Below are positions 24,600 to 31,933 of a stretch of DNA of 64,000 nucleotides, one piece after another. The notes beneath the pieces were generated by a model. That model had not been told where the DNA came from and did not search any database. It was given only the letters and a program-made list of their open reading frames with translations. Where the stretch lies: contig NZ_BDCD01000005.1 of NCBI RefSeq assembly GCF_001613325.1, positions 1 to 64,000 on the forward strand. Reading direction: 5' to 3'. This DNA comes from Nocardia yamanashiensis NBRC 100130 (GTDB taxonomy: Bacteria; Actinomycetota; Actinomycetes; Mycobacteriales; Mycobacteriaceae). Numbering within the stretch: position 1 is the stretch's first letter; each line of letters begins with the position of its first letter. Position numbers and translations under genes: made by a program.

Positions 24600-25994
24600 T
24601 CAGGCCGCGACCGGCGTCGGCCGTCGGTCGCGGTCCGTGGGAGCCGGGTCCGGCGGCACGGTTTCCGGCTGCACCGGCAGCAGGGGATGCAGTGCTTCGC
24701 GCCAGTCGGCGCGGGTGCGGAGTTCACGCAATCGCACACCCGCGATACGCGTGAGAATCAGGCCGATGGCGATGGCCGCGAGCGCCGAGATCGCGCCGCC
24801 CGCCGCGAAACCGATACGGGCGCCGTAGGTGTCGGTGATCCAGCCGACCAGGGGCGCGCCGATCGGCGTGCCGCCGGTGAAAACCATCATGAACAAAGCC
24901 ATCACGCGCCCGCGCATGGCCGGATCGGTGGCCATTTGGATCGAGGAGTTCGCCGTCACGTTCACGGTCAGGCCGAACATGCCGATCGGAATCAGCAGCA
25001 GCGCGAACAGCCAGAAGGACGGGGTCATGGCGGCCACGATCTCCAGCAGTCCGAAGACGATCGCCGCCCCGACCAGCATCCGCAATCGCGAGGTCGCCCG
25101 CCGGGCCGCCAGCAGCGCACCGGCCAGGGAACCGGCCGCCATCAGCGAATTGAGCAGGCCGTAAGTCTGGGCGCCGGAATGGAAGACGGTGTCGGTGAAC
25201 GCCGTCAGCCAGATGGCGAAATTGAATCCGAAGGTGCCGATGAAGCCGACCAGCACGATCGGCCACAGCAGTTCGGGCCGGCCCGCGACATACCGGAGTC
25301 CTTCCCGCAGCTGACCTTTCCCGCGCGGAGTGCGCTCGACCTGCCGCAGTTCGGCGGTCCGCATCAGCAGCAGAGCCGCGATCGGGGCCACGAACGACAA
25401 GCCGTTGAAGACGAACGCGTATCCGCTGCCGACCGCACCGATCAGCACGCCCGCGACCGCGGGGCCGACCAGGCGAGCCGATTGAAAGTTGGCGGAATTC
25501 AAACTCACCGCATTGGCCAGCTGATCCGGTCCCACCATCTCCGAGACGAACGTCTGCCGCGCCGGATTGTCCACCACGGTGACCAGGCCGAGCGCGAAAG
25601 CCGTTGCGTAGACGTGCCATACCTGCACGTGACCGGTCAGCGTCAGCACACCCAGCACCAGGCCGGTCACGCCCATCGCCGACTGTGTGAACAGCAGCAG
25701 TGGCCGCTTGGGCAGCCGATCGACCAGGACACCGCCGTAGAGCCCGAACAACAGCATCGGCAGGAACTGCAGCGCCGTCGTGATTCCGACCGCGGCGGCC
25801 GATCCGGTGAGGGTGAGCACCAGCCAGTCCTGTGCGATCCGCTGCATCCAGGTCCCGATGTTCGAAACGACCTGACCGGTGAAGAACAAGCGGTAGTTGC
25901 GATTTCGCAGGGACGCGAAGGTGGTGCGCGGGGGAGAGGTGTCGCCGGGTGCGTATCGAGCATCGGTCTGGGGCGGCACAACTCCCGGCCTCAC
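24600..25994 (-). CDS. MFS transporter (EntS/MFS_3 type)
   Basis: This 464-residue transporter has 12 predicted helices (about residues 35-420). The N-terminal segment FASLRNRNYRLFFTGQVVSNIGTWMQ is the typical MFS_3/EntS start, and a DRLPKRPLLL loop lies between helices 2 and 3. The family includes enterobactin exporter EntS and many drug or metabolite exporters. The GTG start has a strong AGGAGG site 6-7 bases before it. A half-matching iron-box lies 180 bases upstream. With the siderophore-type ABC pair nearby this makes siderophore export conceivable, but a general exporter is equally likely. Confidence 0.82.
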   Translation of the reverse strand: MRPGVVPPQTDARYAPGDTSPPRTTFASLRNRNYRLFFTGQVVSNIGTWMQRIAQDWLVLTLTGSAAAVGITTALQFLPMLLFGLYGGVLVDRLPKRPLLLFTQSAMGVTGLVLGVLTLTGHVQVWHVYATAFALGLVTVVDNPARQTFVSEMVGPDQLANAVSLNSANFQSARLVGPAVAGVLIGAVGSGYAFVFNGLSFVAPIAALLLMRTAELRQVERTPRGKGQLREGLRYVAGRPELLWPIVLVGFIGTFGFNFAIWLTAFTDTVFHSGAQTYGLLNSLMAAGSLAGALLAARRATSRLRMLVGAAIVFGLLEIVAAMTPSFWLFALLLIPIGMFGLTVNVTANSSIQMATDPAMRGRVMALFMMVFTGGTPIGAPLVGWITDTYGARIGFAAGGAISALAAIAIGLILTRIAGVRLRELRTRADWREALHPLLPVQPETVPPDPAPTDRDRRPTPVAA

Positions 25995-26072
25995 AGATTT
26001 ACCTCCTGGGGGTGCGACTTGCTTCAGGTACGCGGGGTTCCGCTCCCTGAACCGCTATCGCCCGGAGGGGTG

Positions 26073-26189
26073 ATGATGACCGCCGGCGCCTGGCAGGCGC
26101 GCGGACTCGGATATCGCCAGCGGGCTCGGGACAGGCGCTACGACATCGTCGTCGTGGCCGAGGGAGCCCAATTACTTTCCTTAGGCTAA
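26073..26189 (+). CDS. Possible small protein (38 residues)
   Basis: This short open frame starts at a double ATG behind a strong CCGGAGGGG ribosome site and ends MTAGAWQARG...AEGAQLLSLG. It lies in the 370-base divergent gap between the MFS and hydrolase genes. A large hairpin follows 40 bases after its stop, as expected for a separate transcription unit. The sequence is Arg-rich in the middle with a hydrophobic YDIVVVAEG strand. It has no recognised family and could be a remnant of a longer gene or chance. Confidence 0.3.
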   Translation: MMTAGAWQARGLGYRQRARDRRYDIVVVAEGAQLLSLG

Positions 26190-26194
26190 TCAAT
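26176..26194. promoter_or_regulatory. Partial IdeR/DtxR-like iron box
   Basis: The 19-base stretch contains the exact core TAGGCTAA and matches the IdeR consensus (TTAGGTTAGGCTAACCTAA) at 13 of 19 positions. It lies between the divergent MFS exporter and secreted hydrolase, about 180 bases from either start, and overlaps the end of a possible small gene. Binding is uncertain. Confidence 0.3.
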
Positions 26195-26228
26195 TTGCTA
26201 CGCAGATGCCACTGATTTTGTCGAGGCT

Positions 26229-26267
26229 CACAGTGAGAGCCGCCCCGGCGGAGCGGCCCTCACTGTG
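26229..26267. terminator. Strong hairpin in a divergent intergenic region
   Basis: Arms of 15 bases starting CACAGTGAG pair with one mismatch around a 9-base loop. There is no T run. A terminator is odd between two divergent genes, unless it ends the possible small gene just upstream or acts as a leader attenuator for the hydrolase. Confidence 0.5.
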
Positions 26268-26363
26268 GTCGCGAACCCGTACTGATCGCTTGACAAGTTC
26301 ACTAGAACCGGTTGCAGTTAAGCGCCTGGCATGACGCCGGGAGCAGTCGATCGGGGGAATTCG

Positions 26364-27389
26364 ATGACAACAATGGTGCGCGCGGCGCTGGCACTGGCGA
26401 TCGCGGCGGCCGGAATGACGATGGCGCCGGCGCGCGGCCACGCCGAAGCCGACACCGTCTGTCGCGAGGTGAACATTCCGGTGCAGCTGGCCGGGCGGAC
26501 CGAACGGATGTGGGGCGAGATCTGCGACCCTGCGGGCGGTCCGTCGACGGTGCTTCAGGTGCTGATACCCGGCATCACCTACGACCATCATTACTGGGAC
26601 ATGCCGGGATTCGACGGCAAATACTCCTATGCCCGATATGCCGCTGCGGCAGGTTATTCCACGCTGGCGATCGACCGGCTCGGGACCGGCAACAGTTCGC
26701 GCCCGACCGCCCTCGAACTCACGACCGTGACCCATGCCGACACCGTGCACCAACTCGTGCAGGCGGTGCGCGACGGCGAATTGGGCGCGCGCTGGGACAA
26801 GGTCGTCACGGTCGGGCACTCCCTCGGCACCTTGATCGCCGAACAGGAAGCCGCGGTCTACCGGGACGTGGACGGGGTGATCGCGACCGGATGGCTCATC
26901 CCGCCCGGCGTGGTCGCGAGCGTCGGAATGCTCGCCCGGCACGGCGTCGCCGCACCCGAAAACGGTGTGCCACAGGGGGATTCTCTGCCGCTGTACCTCA
27001 CTATGACCCCGGGTAGCCGTTCCTTTTTCTATAAGGCGGGCAACTACGACCCCGAGCTGCTCGCGGCCGACGAGCGCTACAAGCAGACCGACACTGTCGG
27101 CGAGATGATGACGATTCCCGTCCCCTGGGTCTCGGCGGCCCTCGCCCCCATCTCGGCCCCGGCCCTGCTGGTCGTCGGCGAATCCGACTCGTTTTTCTGC
27201 AGTCCGCCGGAGCACACCGCCTGCACTGCGGAACAGGTCGTGGAATCGCAGCGGCTGTTCTACGGCCCGCAATCGAACCTGCAGGCCCATGTCCAGCCGG
27301 GGTCCGGGCACAACATCGCGCTCTCACTGAACAATCACGACGGCTATGACGCGATGCTCGCCTGGGTCCGAGTGAACTTCCAGGACTGA
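26364..27389 (+). CDS. Secreted alpha/beta hydrolase
   Basis: This 341-residue exported serine hydrolase has a signal peptide over about residues 1-28 (MTTMVRAALALAIAAAGMTMAPARG, with cleavage near HAEA). The nucleophile elbow is GHSLG in VTVGHSLGT, the acid is likely Asp in VVGESDSFF, and the base is His in GSGHNIAL. The DRLGTGNSS segment is the usual lid-proximal loop. Three pairs of extra cysteines are consistent with an extracytoplasmic location. Substrate is unknown; esters or lipids are typical. The frame opens 11 codons earlier, but the ATG at 26364 follows a GGGGG site and starts the signal peptide properly. Confidence 0.82.
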   Translation: MTTMVRAALALAIAAAGMTMAPARGHAEADTVCREVNIPVQLAGRTERMWGEICDPAGGPSTVLQVLIPGITYDHHYWDMPGFDGKYSYARYAAAAGYSTLAIDRLGTGNSSRPTALELTTVTHADTVHQLVQAVRDGELGARWDKVVTVGHSLGTLIAEQEAAVYRDVDGVIATGWLIPPGVVASVGMLARHGVAAPENGVPQGDSLPLYLTMTPGSRSFFYKAGNYDPELLAADERYKQTDTVGEMMTIPVPWVSAALAPISAPALLVVGESDSFFCSPPEHTACTAEQVVESQRLFYGPQSNLQAHVQPGSGHNIALSLNNHDGYDAMLAWVRVNFQD

Positions 27390-27402
27390 CTGCGCCGCAT
27401 TT

Positions 27403-28065
27403 TCACAAGCCGGCCAAGCCCTTACCGGTCAGGCTGGCACCCAGGATCAGCAGCACCACGGCCATCACCTGGGCGTTGTAGGTTTGCAGCCAGCTCTTGA
27501 GGTTGTCGAGGGTGGCGCGCATCCGGTCACCGGCCACGGCGTAGGCGAGTACCGGACCGAGCACGGTGGACGCGGCGATCAGGGTGAAGACGGCCACTGC
27601 GACGGTTGCTGTGCCGGAGGTCTGTCCGCTTCCGCCGATGGTCGCGCCTGCGGCCAGTCCTAGTACGAGGTTCTTCGGGTTCGCTGCCGCGAGTGCCGCA
27701 CCGAGTCCTGCGGCTTTGAGTGTGCCGAGCTGGTCGACGGCTTTCATCCAGCCCGGCTCTTCGCCGTCGCCGCGGCCGCGCCACTGGCGAATGGCCAGGA
27801 GTACCAGCACGATTCCGAGTGTGATCTTGACCCAGGCGATGACCGGAGAGGTGGATCCACCGGCATGTTGGCCATCGCCCGCCTGCGCCACCGCCGCGGC
27901 TACGGCCGTGACCGCGACTATGCCTGCCACCCAGCCGGCGGCGAAACCCAGACTCGCGCGACCGGCATTGCTGGACAACAACATCAGAATGGCCGCGATG
28001 ATCGGGATGGGCGAAATCGCCACACCCACCGCCAGCGGCAACAGTTCACCCAGTAGCGCACCCAC
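27403..28065 (-). CDS. GAP / SfLAP-family membrane protein
   Basis: This is an integral membrane protein of about 220 residues with six helices. The first helix, ELLPLAVGVAISPIPIIAAILMLLS, carries the ISPIPI pattern of the SfLAP/GAP family (PF11139), and NPKNLVLGLAAG lies at the start of the fourth. Mycobacterial members take part in export of surface glycolipids (sulfolipid-1, glycopeptidolipids). The lipid here is unknown. Starts at 28155 and 28104 are also in frame. I chose GTG 28065 because family proteins begin right before the first helix; ribosome-site support is poor for all. It is convergent with the hydrolase gene, 13 bases away. Confidence 0.75.
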   Translation of the reverse strand: MGALLGELLPLAVGVAISPIPIIAAILMLLSSNAGRASLGFAAGWVAGIVAVTAVAAAVAQAGDGQHAGGSTSPVIAWVKITLGIVLVLLAIRQWRGRGDGEEPGWMKAVDQLGTLKAAGLGAALAAANPKNLVLGLAAGATIGGSGQTSGTATVAVAVFTLIAASTVLGPVLAYAVAGDRMRATLDNLKSWLQTYNAQVMAVVLLILGASLTGKGLAGL

Positions 28066-28197
28066 GGCATCAGGTTGCCAGAAGATTGCCCTGGATCGGC
28101 TCATTGCAGGGGCTCGCGGCGCGCGTTTCGCTTCCGCTACAGACGGGCGAGGCATCCGGAAGACTTCGCGTCGGCCGTCGATGCACCCGGAGAAACA

Positions 28198-28228
28198 CTG
28201 AATCCCTCTGCGATGCAGAGGGATTCAG
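28198..28228 (-). terminator. Terminator of the minus-strand tRNA-Leu
   Basis: A perfect 14-bp stem (CTGAATCCCTCTGC and complement) with a 3-base loop is followed on the minus strand by TGTTTCTC. It lies 10 bases past the tRNA 3' end and is a textbook intrinsic terminator. Confidence 0.8.
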
Positions 28229-28237
28229 GATTCGCGG

Positions 28238-28322
28238 TGTCCGGAGGGGGACTTGAACCCCCACGCCCTAATACGGGCACTAGCACCTCAAGCTAGCGCG
28301 TCTGCCATTCCGCCACCCGGAC
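28238..28322 (-). tRNA. tRNA-Leu (anticodon GAG), copy 1
   Basis: This 85-base tRNA has a 7-bp acceptor stem (GTCCGGG with TCCGGAC, one G-U pair) and the long variable arm typical of leucine tRNA. The anticodon stem CTAGC/GCTAG encloses TTGAGGT, giving anticodon GAG. The T-arm GGGGGTTCAAGTCCCCC is perfect. The discriminator is A, and CCA is not encoded. It is identical over its whole length to the copy at 30375 on the other strand. Confidence 0.95.
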
Positions 28323-28408
28323 CGGTGATGTGACACAAAGATTAGCCGAGGCTTGCCGCAGAACGGAAATCGATGGTCTGACCTGCGGCGGAGCCTGGGT
28401 GCAGGGGG

Positions 28409-28726
28409 TTACTTCTTGACGAAAATGCCTGCGATGTCAGCGTTCTTGATCTGGGTGTCGCCGTTGGCTTGGACCTTGCAGAGGGCTTGTACGGAGGCCA
28501 TGGTGAAATCGACTGTCACGCCTGCGGGTTCGGATTCGTCGCCGGACTGCTGCTTGATGAACTTGGTGACGGTGATGCGCTGGGTGTCGGCACTCTGGGT
28601 CAGGTACTCGCTGCATTTGGTGTCGCCGCCCTTGTTGAGGGCCTTCTCGACGTCGGAGCAGCCGGACAGCAGGGTCACGGCGAAGGTGGCGGCGGCCGCG
28701 GCGGTGGCCCAGCGCAGGGTGGTCAT
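28409..28726 (-). CDS. Lipoprotein with HdeA-like domain
   Basis: This 105-residue lipoprotein has a signal peptide ending in the lipobox LLSGC, with the modified Cys near residue 23. The mature part has two cysteines (KCSEYL and ALCKV) about 45 residues apart and ends TQIKNADIAGIFVKK. The spacing and the C-terminal N-A-D-I pattern resemble HdeA-like acid-stress chaperones found in some actinobacteria. That resemblance is by eye and needs a profile search. A GAAGGA ribosome site supports the ATG. A CRP-like palindrome lies about 115 bases upstream. Confidence 0.7.
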   Translation of the reverse strand: MTTLRWATAAAAATFAVTLLSGCSDVEKALNKGGDTKCSEYLTQSADTQRITVTKFIKQQSGDESEPAGVTVDFTMASVQALCKVQANGDTQIKNADIAGIFVKK

Positions 28727-28839
28727 GGTCAGTCCTTCGGATCGTGGCGCGCCGGAGGGGGTCGGCGCGATCGCCCGTCAGCGTAGAGCGCCGCGACCCG
28801 GCGGCAATCCTGGCTGGACCCTGATATTCGCCGGATATG

Positions 28840-28855
28840 TGTGAGTTGCGTCACT
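28840..28855. promoter_or_regulatory. CRP-like palindrome before the lipoprotein
   Basis: TGTGA-GTTGCG-TCACT matches the CRP consensus TGTGA-N6-TCACA at 9 of 10 positions. It overlaps the stop codon of the upstream TPR gene and lies about 115 bases before the lipoprotein start, a plausible activator position. Confidence 0.4.
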
Positions 28856-29672
28856 GTTCGGCGGCGACAGCGGCTCTCCAGACGCGGGCTTCGCTGATAT
28901 TGCCGCGGCGTTCCAGCACGGCGGCCAGGCCGGCCATGGCGCGGACGTCACCGTCGTGGGCGGCGCTGCGCCAATAGCGTTCGGCTTCGGCGAATTCACC
29001 CTGTCGGAAACGCACCACGCCGAGATCGTAGGCGGCGCCGGTGTGGCCGAAACTTGCTGCCTGACGCCATAATTCGCACGCCTGCTGGACTTCGCCGCGG
29101 CCGTGCATGGCCACGCCGAGGTCGTAGAGCGCGCCCTGGTAGCGACCGAGTTCGGCGGGCGGTTCGGGCGGCGGCGGGGTGGTCGCGGTGGTCAGTTCGA
29201 CGACCAGTTCACCGAAATCCGGGGGACCGACGCCGGTGCTGCAGTGCAGGACCGTGCAGGCGGATTCGCGGGTGACGAGCATGCCGTAATTGCCCGACCA
29301 CGACAGCACCGCGCCGGTGTCGTCCACCCAGACCGGGGTCAGGGTGATGACGGCGTCGGCGGTCGGGCACACCTGCAGGTCGATGCCGCCGGTCATGGCA
29401 TCACTCCAGACGTCAACCCCCATCAACTGGCGACCGCTCAGCAGCACGTAACCGGCGTCCACCGCCAGCCCGATGCCCAGGCTGCGCACCCCGCGCCGCG
29501 GTGCGACGGCTCGCAGATTCAGGCTCACGGTGGTGGGGGAGAGCCCGATCGGTGCGCTGTGCAGCGGATAGACCTTGGCTCCGTTCCAGGTCAGCGGCTC
29601 GACACCGCTGTAGCAGTCGGCCAGGGGCGGCGCGGTCGATACCGGTTCGGCGTACGAGTACGACCCCTTCAT
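28851..29672 (-). CDS. Protein with C-terminal TPR/Sel1-type repeats
   Basis: This 273-residue protein has a beta-rich N-terminal region (about 1-160) with no recognised family, then a Pro-rich linker (TTPPPPEPP). A C-terminal helical part of about 95 residues has three helix-turn-helix repeats: YDLGVAMHGRGEVQQACELW, AYDLGVVRFRQGEFAEAERYW and AMAGLAAVLERRGNISEARVW. These are TPR/Sel1-like and usually bind partner proteins. There is no signal peptide, so it is cytoplasmic. The ATG at 29672 follows AAGGCGGGG; the longer frame upstream looks non-coding. Confidence 0.65.
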   Translation of the reverse strand: MKGSYSYAEPVSTAPPLADCYSGVEPLTWNGAKVYPLHSAPIGLSPTTVSLNLRAVAPRRGVRSLGIGLAVDAGYVLLSGRQLMGVDVWSDAMTGGIDLQVCPTADAVITLTPVWVDDTGAVLSWSGNYGMLVTRESACTVLHCSTGVGPPDFGELVVELTTATTPPPPEPPAELGRYQGALYDLGVAMHGRGEVQQACELWRQAASFGHTGAAYDLGVVRFRQGEFAEAERYWRSAAHDGDVRAMAGLAAVLERRGNISEARVWRAAVAAEQ

Positions 29673-29923
29673 TGCCCCGCCTTCCACCGGTGCGCATGTG
29701 CTGTCGCGGCCCACCGTAGCCCCTGCGGCGCAGGTTGAACCCGGTATTTGCCAGGTGTCCATGCCAGCTAACTTCTGGTCGGATGACCTGCGTTTTCGGA
29801 GGCTCTAAGCGGGATCGCTGGAGTAGTTCCCCTGGTCCGCGCGGTGTGTCGTAACCGCGTGGCGGCCGGTGTCCTGTTTACTCGTCGGCGACGTACCAGC
29901 GAACGAGTGAAAGGTAAGGACAT

Positions 29924-30238
29924 ATGGCTCTGCCCACCATGACCCCCGAACAACGCTCCGAGGCGCTGGCCAAGGCCGCCGCGGTGCGCAAGGCGCGCTC
30001 CGAGTTGATCGCGCAGGTCAAGAAGGGGTCGGTCAGCCTGGCCGAGGTCCTCAAGCGTGCCGACAAGGAGGACCTGGTCAAGAAGACGAAGGTGGCCGCG
30101 GTCATCAAGGCCCTGCCGGGCATCGGCCCGGTCAAGGCCGCCAAGCTGATGGACGAGGCGGAGATCCCCGCCGATCGCCGCATCGGCGGACTCGGCTCGC
30201 GCCAGCGCGCCGCACTGCTGGAGGCGTTGAACGCCTGA
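29924..30238 (+). CDS. mihF: Integration host factor mIHF
   Basis: This is an actinobacterial nucleoid protein of 104 residues, as usual for the family. It binds and bends DNA without sequence specificity and is essential in mycobacteria. The N-terminal helix MTPEQRSEALAKAAAVRKAR, the middle KKGSVSLAEVLKRA and the helix-two-turns-helix ALPGIGPVKAAKLM are all conserved, and the end RIGGLGSRQRAALLEAL is intact. In mycobacteria it stands before gmk; here a tRNA-Leu gene follows instead, so the neighbourhood differs. An AAGG ribosome site precedes the ATG, and a G+C-rich hairpin follows the stop. Confidence 0.93.
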   Translation: MALPTMTPEQRSEALAKAAAVRKARSELIAQVKKGSVSLAEVLKRADKEDLVKKTKVAAVIKALPGIGPVKAAKLMDEAEIPADRRIGGLGSRQRAALLEALNA

Positions 30239-30250
30239 TGCCAGGAGGTC

Positions 30251-30278
30251 GCCGCCGGCCGGAATCCGGCCCGGCGGC
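30251..30278 (+). terminator. Hairpin after mihF
   Basis: GCCGCC-GGCCGG pairs with CCGGCC-GGCGGC across a 3-base loop with one bulged base. It lies 12 bases past the mihF stop. There is no T run, so termination is likely but not certain. Confidence 0.45.
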
Positions 30279-30374
30279 AACCACTCCCGGCCTCGCCCAG
30301 GTTCGACAAACCCGCAGGAAACAGGCCGATTTGGTCCACGCGGTCTGATCCGATAACCTTGCTGAGCACCACCG

Positions 30375-30459
30375 GTCCGGGTGGCGGAATGGCAGACGCG
30401 CTAGCTTGAGGTGCTAGTGCCCGTATTAGGGCGTGGGGGTTCAAGTCCCCCTCCGGACA
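30375..30459 (+). tRNA. tRNA-Leu (anticodon GAG), copy 2
   Basis: This is identical over 85 bases to the minus-strand copy at 28238: same acceptor, GAG anticodon loop TTGAGGT, long variable arm and T-arm. The discriminator is A, and the genome does not encode CCA. Its flanks and terminator differ from copy 1 except for a short CACCG just upstream. Two identical copies 2.1 kb apart in inverted orientation bracket the lipoprotein, TPR and mihF genes. Confidence 0.95.
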
Positions 30460-30469
30460 CAGTTAAGCC

Positions 30470-30507
30470 AGAGCAGTTCCCCTCACCGGGAACTGCTCTT
30501 CTTCTTT
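30470..30507 (+). terminator. Terminator of the plus-strand tRNA-Leu
   Basis: A perfect 12-bp stem (AGAGCAGTTCCC and complement) with a 6-base loop is followed by TCTTCTTT. It begins 11 bases after the tRNA and is unrelated in sequence to the terminator of the other copy. Confidence 0.85.
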
Positions 30508-30528
30508 ATCCGGCCCTGCGCGGGGATG

Positions 30529-31158
30529 CTATGCGGTGCCGCGCAGGCCGCGGATCGCGGCTTCGACCCGGCGCAGGTCGCGGACGAAATCCGCGTAGGC
30601 CGCGGTGCGGTCGGGGGCGCGCAGGACCGCGGACGGGTGAACGGTGGCGATCACCGAAAATCGTTCGGCCGTATGGGTTTCGCCGCGTTCGGCGGTGATC
30701 TTGAAGGTGGGGCCGAGCACGGCGTGTGCGGCGACCGCGCCCAGGCAGACGACCAATTGTGGCTGGACGGCGTTGATTTCGGCGTCGAACCAGGGTGAGC
30801 AGGCCACGATCTCGGTGCGGCCGGGCTGTTTGTGGATCCGCCGTTTGCCGCGTTCTTCGAATTTGAAGTGTTTGACGACGTTGGTCAGGTAGAGGCGGTC
30901 GCGATCGATGCCGGCTTCGGTCAGGGCGCGGTCCAGTAGGCGGCCGGCGGGGCCGACGAAGGGGTGGCCGTCGATATCCTTGTGGTCACCGGGCTGTTCA
31001 CCGACCATGACCACGTCGGCGGAGGCGGGGCCTTCGCCGAAGACGGTTTGGGTCGCGTGGCGGTAGAGGTCGCAGCCGTGGCAGGCGCGGGCGGCGGCGC
31101 GCAGGTCGGCGATATCCGCGCCGGGTGGGACGTACTCCGCCGCGCCGGGTGCCCGCAC
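30529..31158 (-). CDS. udgX: Uracil-DNA glycosylase UdgX
   Basis: This 209-residue iron-sulfur glycosylase removes uracil from DNA and, in the UdgX group, stays covalently bound through a histidine. Motif A is GEQPGD at residues 53-58. The UdgX-specific loop KRRIH is at 105-109, so the covalent His is His109, the same number as in the M. smegmatis enzyme. The HPSAVL motif is near 173. Cys26, Cys29, Cys120 and Cys138 fit the [4Fe-4S] site. The GTG start has an AAGGAG site. Ordinary family 4 enzymes lack the KRRIH loop, so this assignment is firm. It stands alone. Confidence 0.9.
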   Translation of the reverse strand: MRAPGAAEYVPPGADIADLRAAARACHGCDLYRHATQTVFGEGPASADVVMVGEQPGDHKDIDGHPFVGPAGRLLDRALTEAGIDRDRLYLTNVVKHFKFEERGKRRIHKQPGRTEIVACSPWFDAEINAVQPQLVVCLGAVAAHAVLGPTFKITAERGETHTAERFSVIATVHPSAVLRAPDRTAAYADFVRDLRRVEAAIRGLRGTA

Positions 31159-31278
31159 AGGCGTCTCCTTCGCCGCTCGACGTTGGTGGTCACCGGCGAT
31201 TTACCCGCTATGCGCGGCGGTATTCGATAATTCCTGACTCCGGCGTGCCATCGAATGCGACGGCACGCGGGCCTGCCG

Positions 31279-31629
31279 CTACCACCAGTAGGTCACGACC
31301 TCCCAGCTCTGCAGCGTGCCGGGGGTGTCGCAGTGCGCCCACGACTGCTGTGGGCCCCAGACGACCGGGCCGCGCCGTTCGTAGGTGGCCCAGCTGCTGC
31401 CGAACCAGCCCCACCAGTAGCGGCATTGGATCTTGACCTGGTGTTGCCGGCCGAACCAGTTGCAGGTCGAATACGCCGAGGTGTTGTTCACCGGGTAGGC
31501 ATTGCATTCCGTTTGCCATGGGTCCTGCCACGGGTCCGCTGCTGCGGGCCCGGCGCCCATCAGTGCCGCCGAGCCGAGCAGCGTGGCTGCCGACAGGCTG
31601 ATCAGTGTCTTCTTGCCGAGCGATCTCAT
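31279..31629 (-). CDS. Small secreted Trp-rich protein
   Basis: This 116-residue exported protein has a signal peptide over residues 1-31 (RSLGKKTLISLSAATLLG, cleavage after AAA near DPWQD). The short mature part has four cysteines (ECN, TCN, QCR, HCD) and is very rich in Trp and Tyr, with a WWGWFGSSW patch and a WW end. This fits a small disulfide-bonded surface or carbohydrate-binding protein, but I know no family. The ATG at 31629 follows GGAGGT by 5 bases; an ATG four codons earlier contains the ribosome site itself and is rejected. Confidence 0.7.
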   Translation of the reverse strand: MRSLGKKTLISLSAATLLGSAALMGAGPAAADPWQDPWQTECNAYPVNNTSAYSTCNWFGRQHQVKIQCRYWWGWFGSSWATYERRGPVVWGPQQSWAHCDTPGTLQSWEVVTYWW

Positions 31630-31729
31630 CACGACCTCCATCAGCGTGGGGTTCGATACCCCGACCCTGATAGGCCCACGCGAAATTCGAGCTTCGGCGG
31701 ACCGTCGCGCGTGCCACGGACCGCCCTTA

Positions 31730-31745
31730 CGTGACTTACGTCACA
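31730..31745. promoter_or_regulatory. CRP-like palindrome upstream of the desaturase
   Basis: CGTGA-CTTACG-TCACA matches TGTGA-N6-TCACA at 9 of 10 positions. It sits in the 304-base gap between the divergent secreted-protein and desaturase genes, about 100 bases from the former and 190 from the latter. An overlapping direct repeat of CTTACGT is also present. I see nothing else in this gap. Confidence 0.45.
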
Positions 31746-31933
31746 AACTGGCCGTTGTGCGTTACAGGGGCGCGGTGGGTTGCCCGGGGTGGCCTCACGC
31801 CACAGGGGGATGCCGTGCCGTACCGCGGTACTACAACGGACGAGAATCCGGTCGATAGCTTCGAATCGTCAATCCCCGCAGCGGATTACGAGCGTCGGGG
31901 AGTATCGCTGATTCAGCTCTCAGGAAAGATCTC

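Noticed and set aside
25999..26193. 64-codon minus-strand frame in the MFS/hydrolase gap
   Set aside because: Arg-rich, no good ribosome site and no homology. The plus-strand 38-codon frame is better supported.
30238..30375. Additional small RNA between mihF and tRNA-Leu
   Set aside because: Only a hairpin terminator and a plain spacer are visible; no promoter-like boxes or folding beyond the terminator.
28238..30459. Genomic island bounded by tRNA genes
   Set aside because: No integrase, no att-like partial tRNA repeat and no unusual composition. mihF inside is a core gene.
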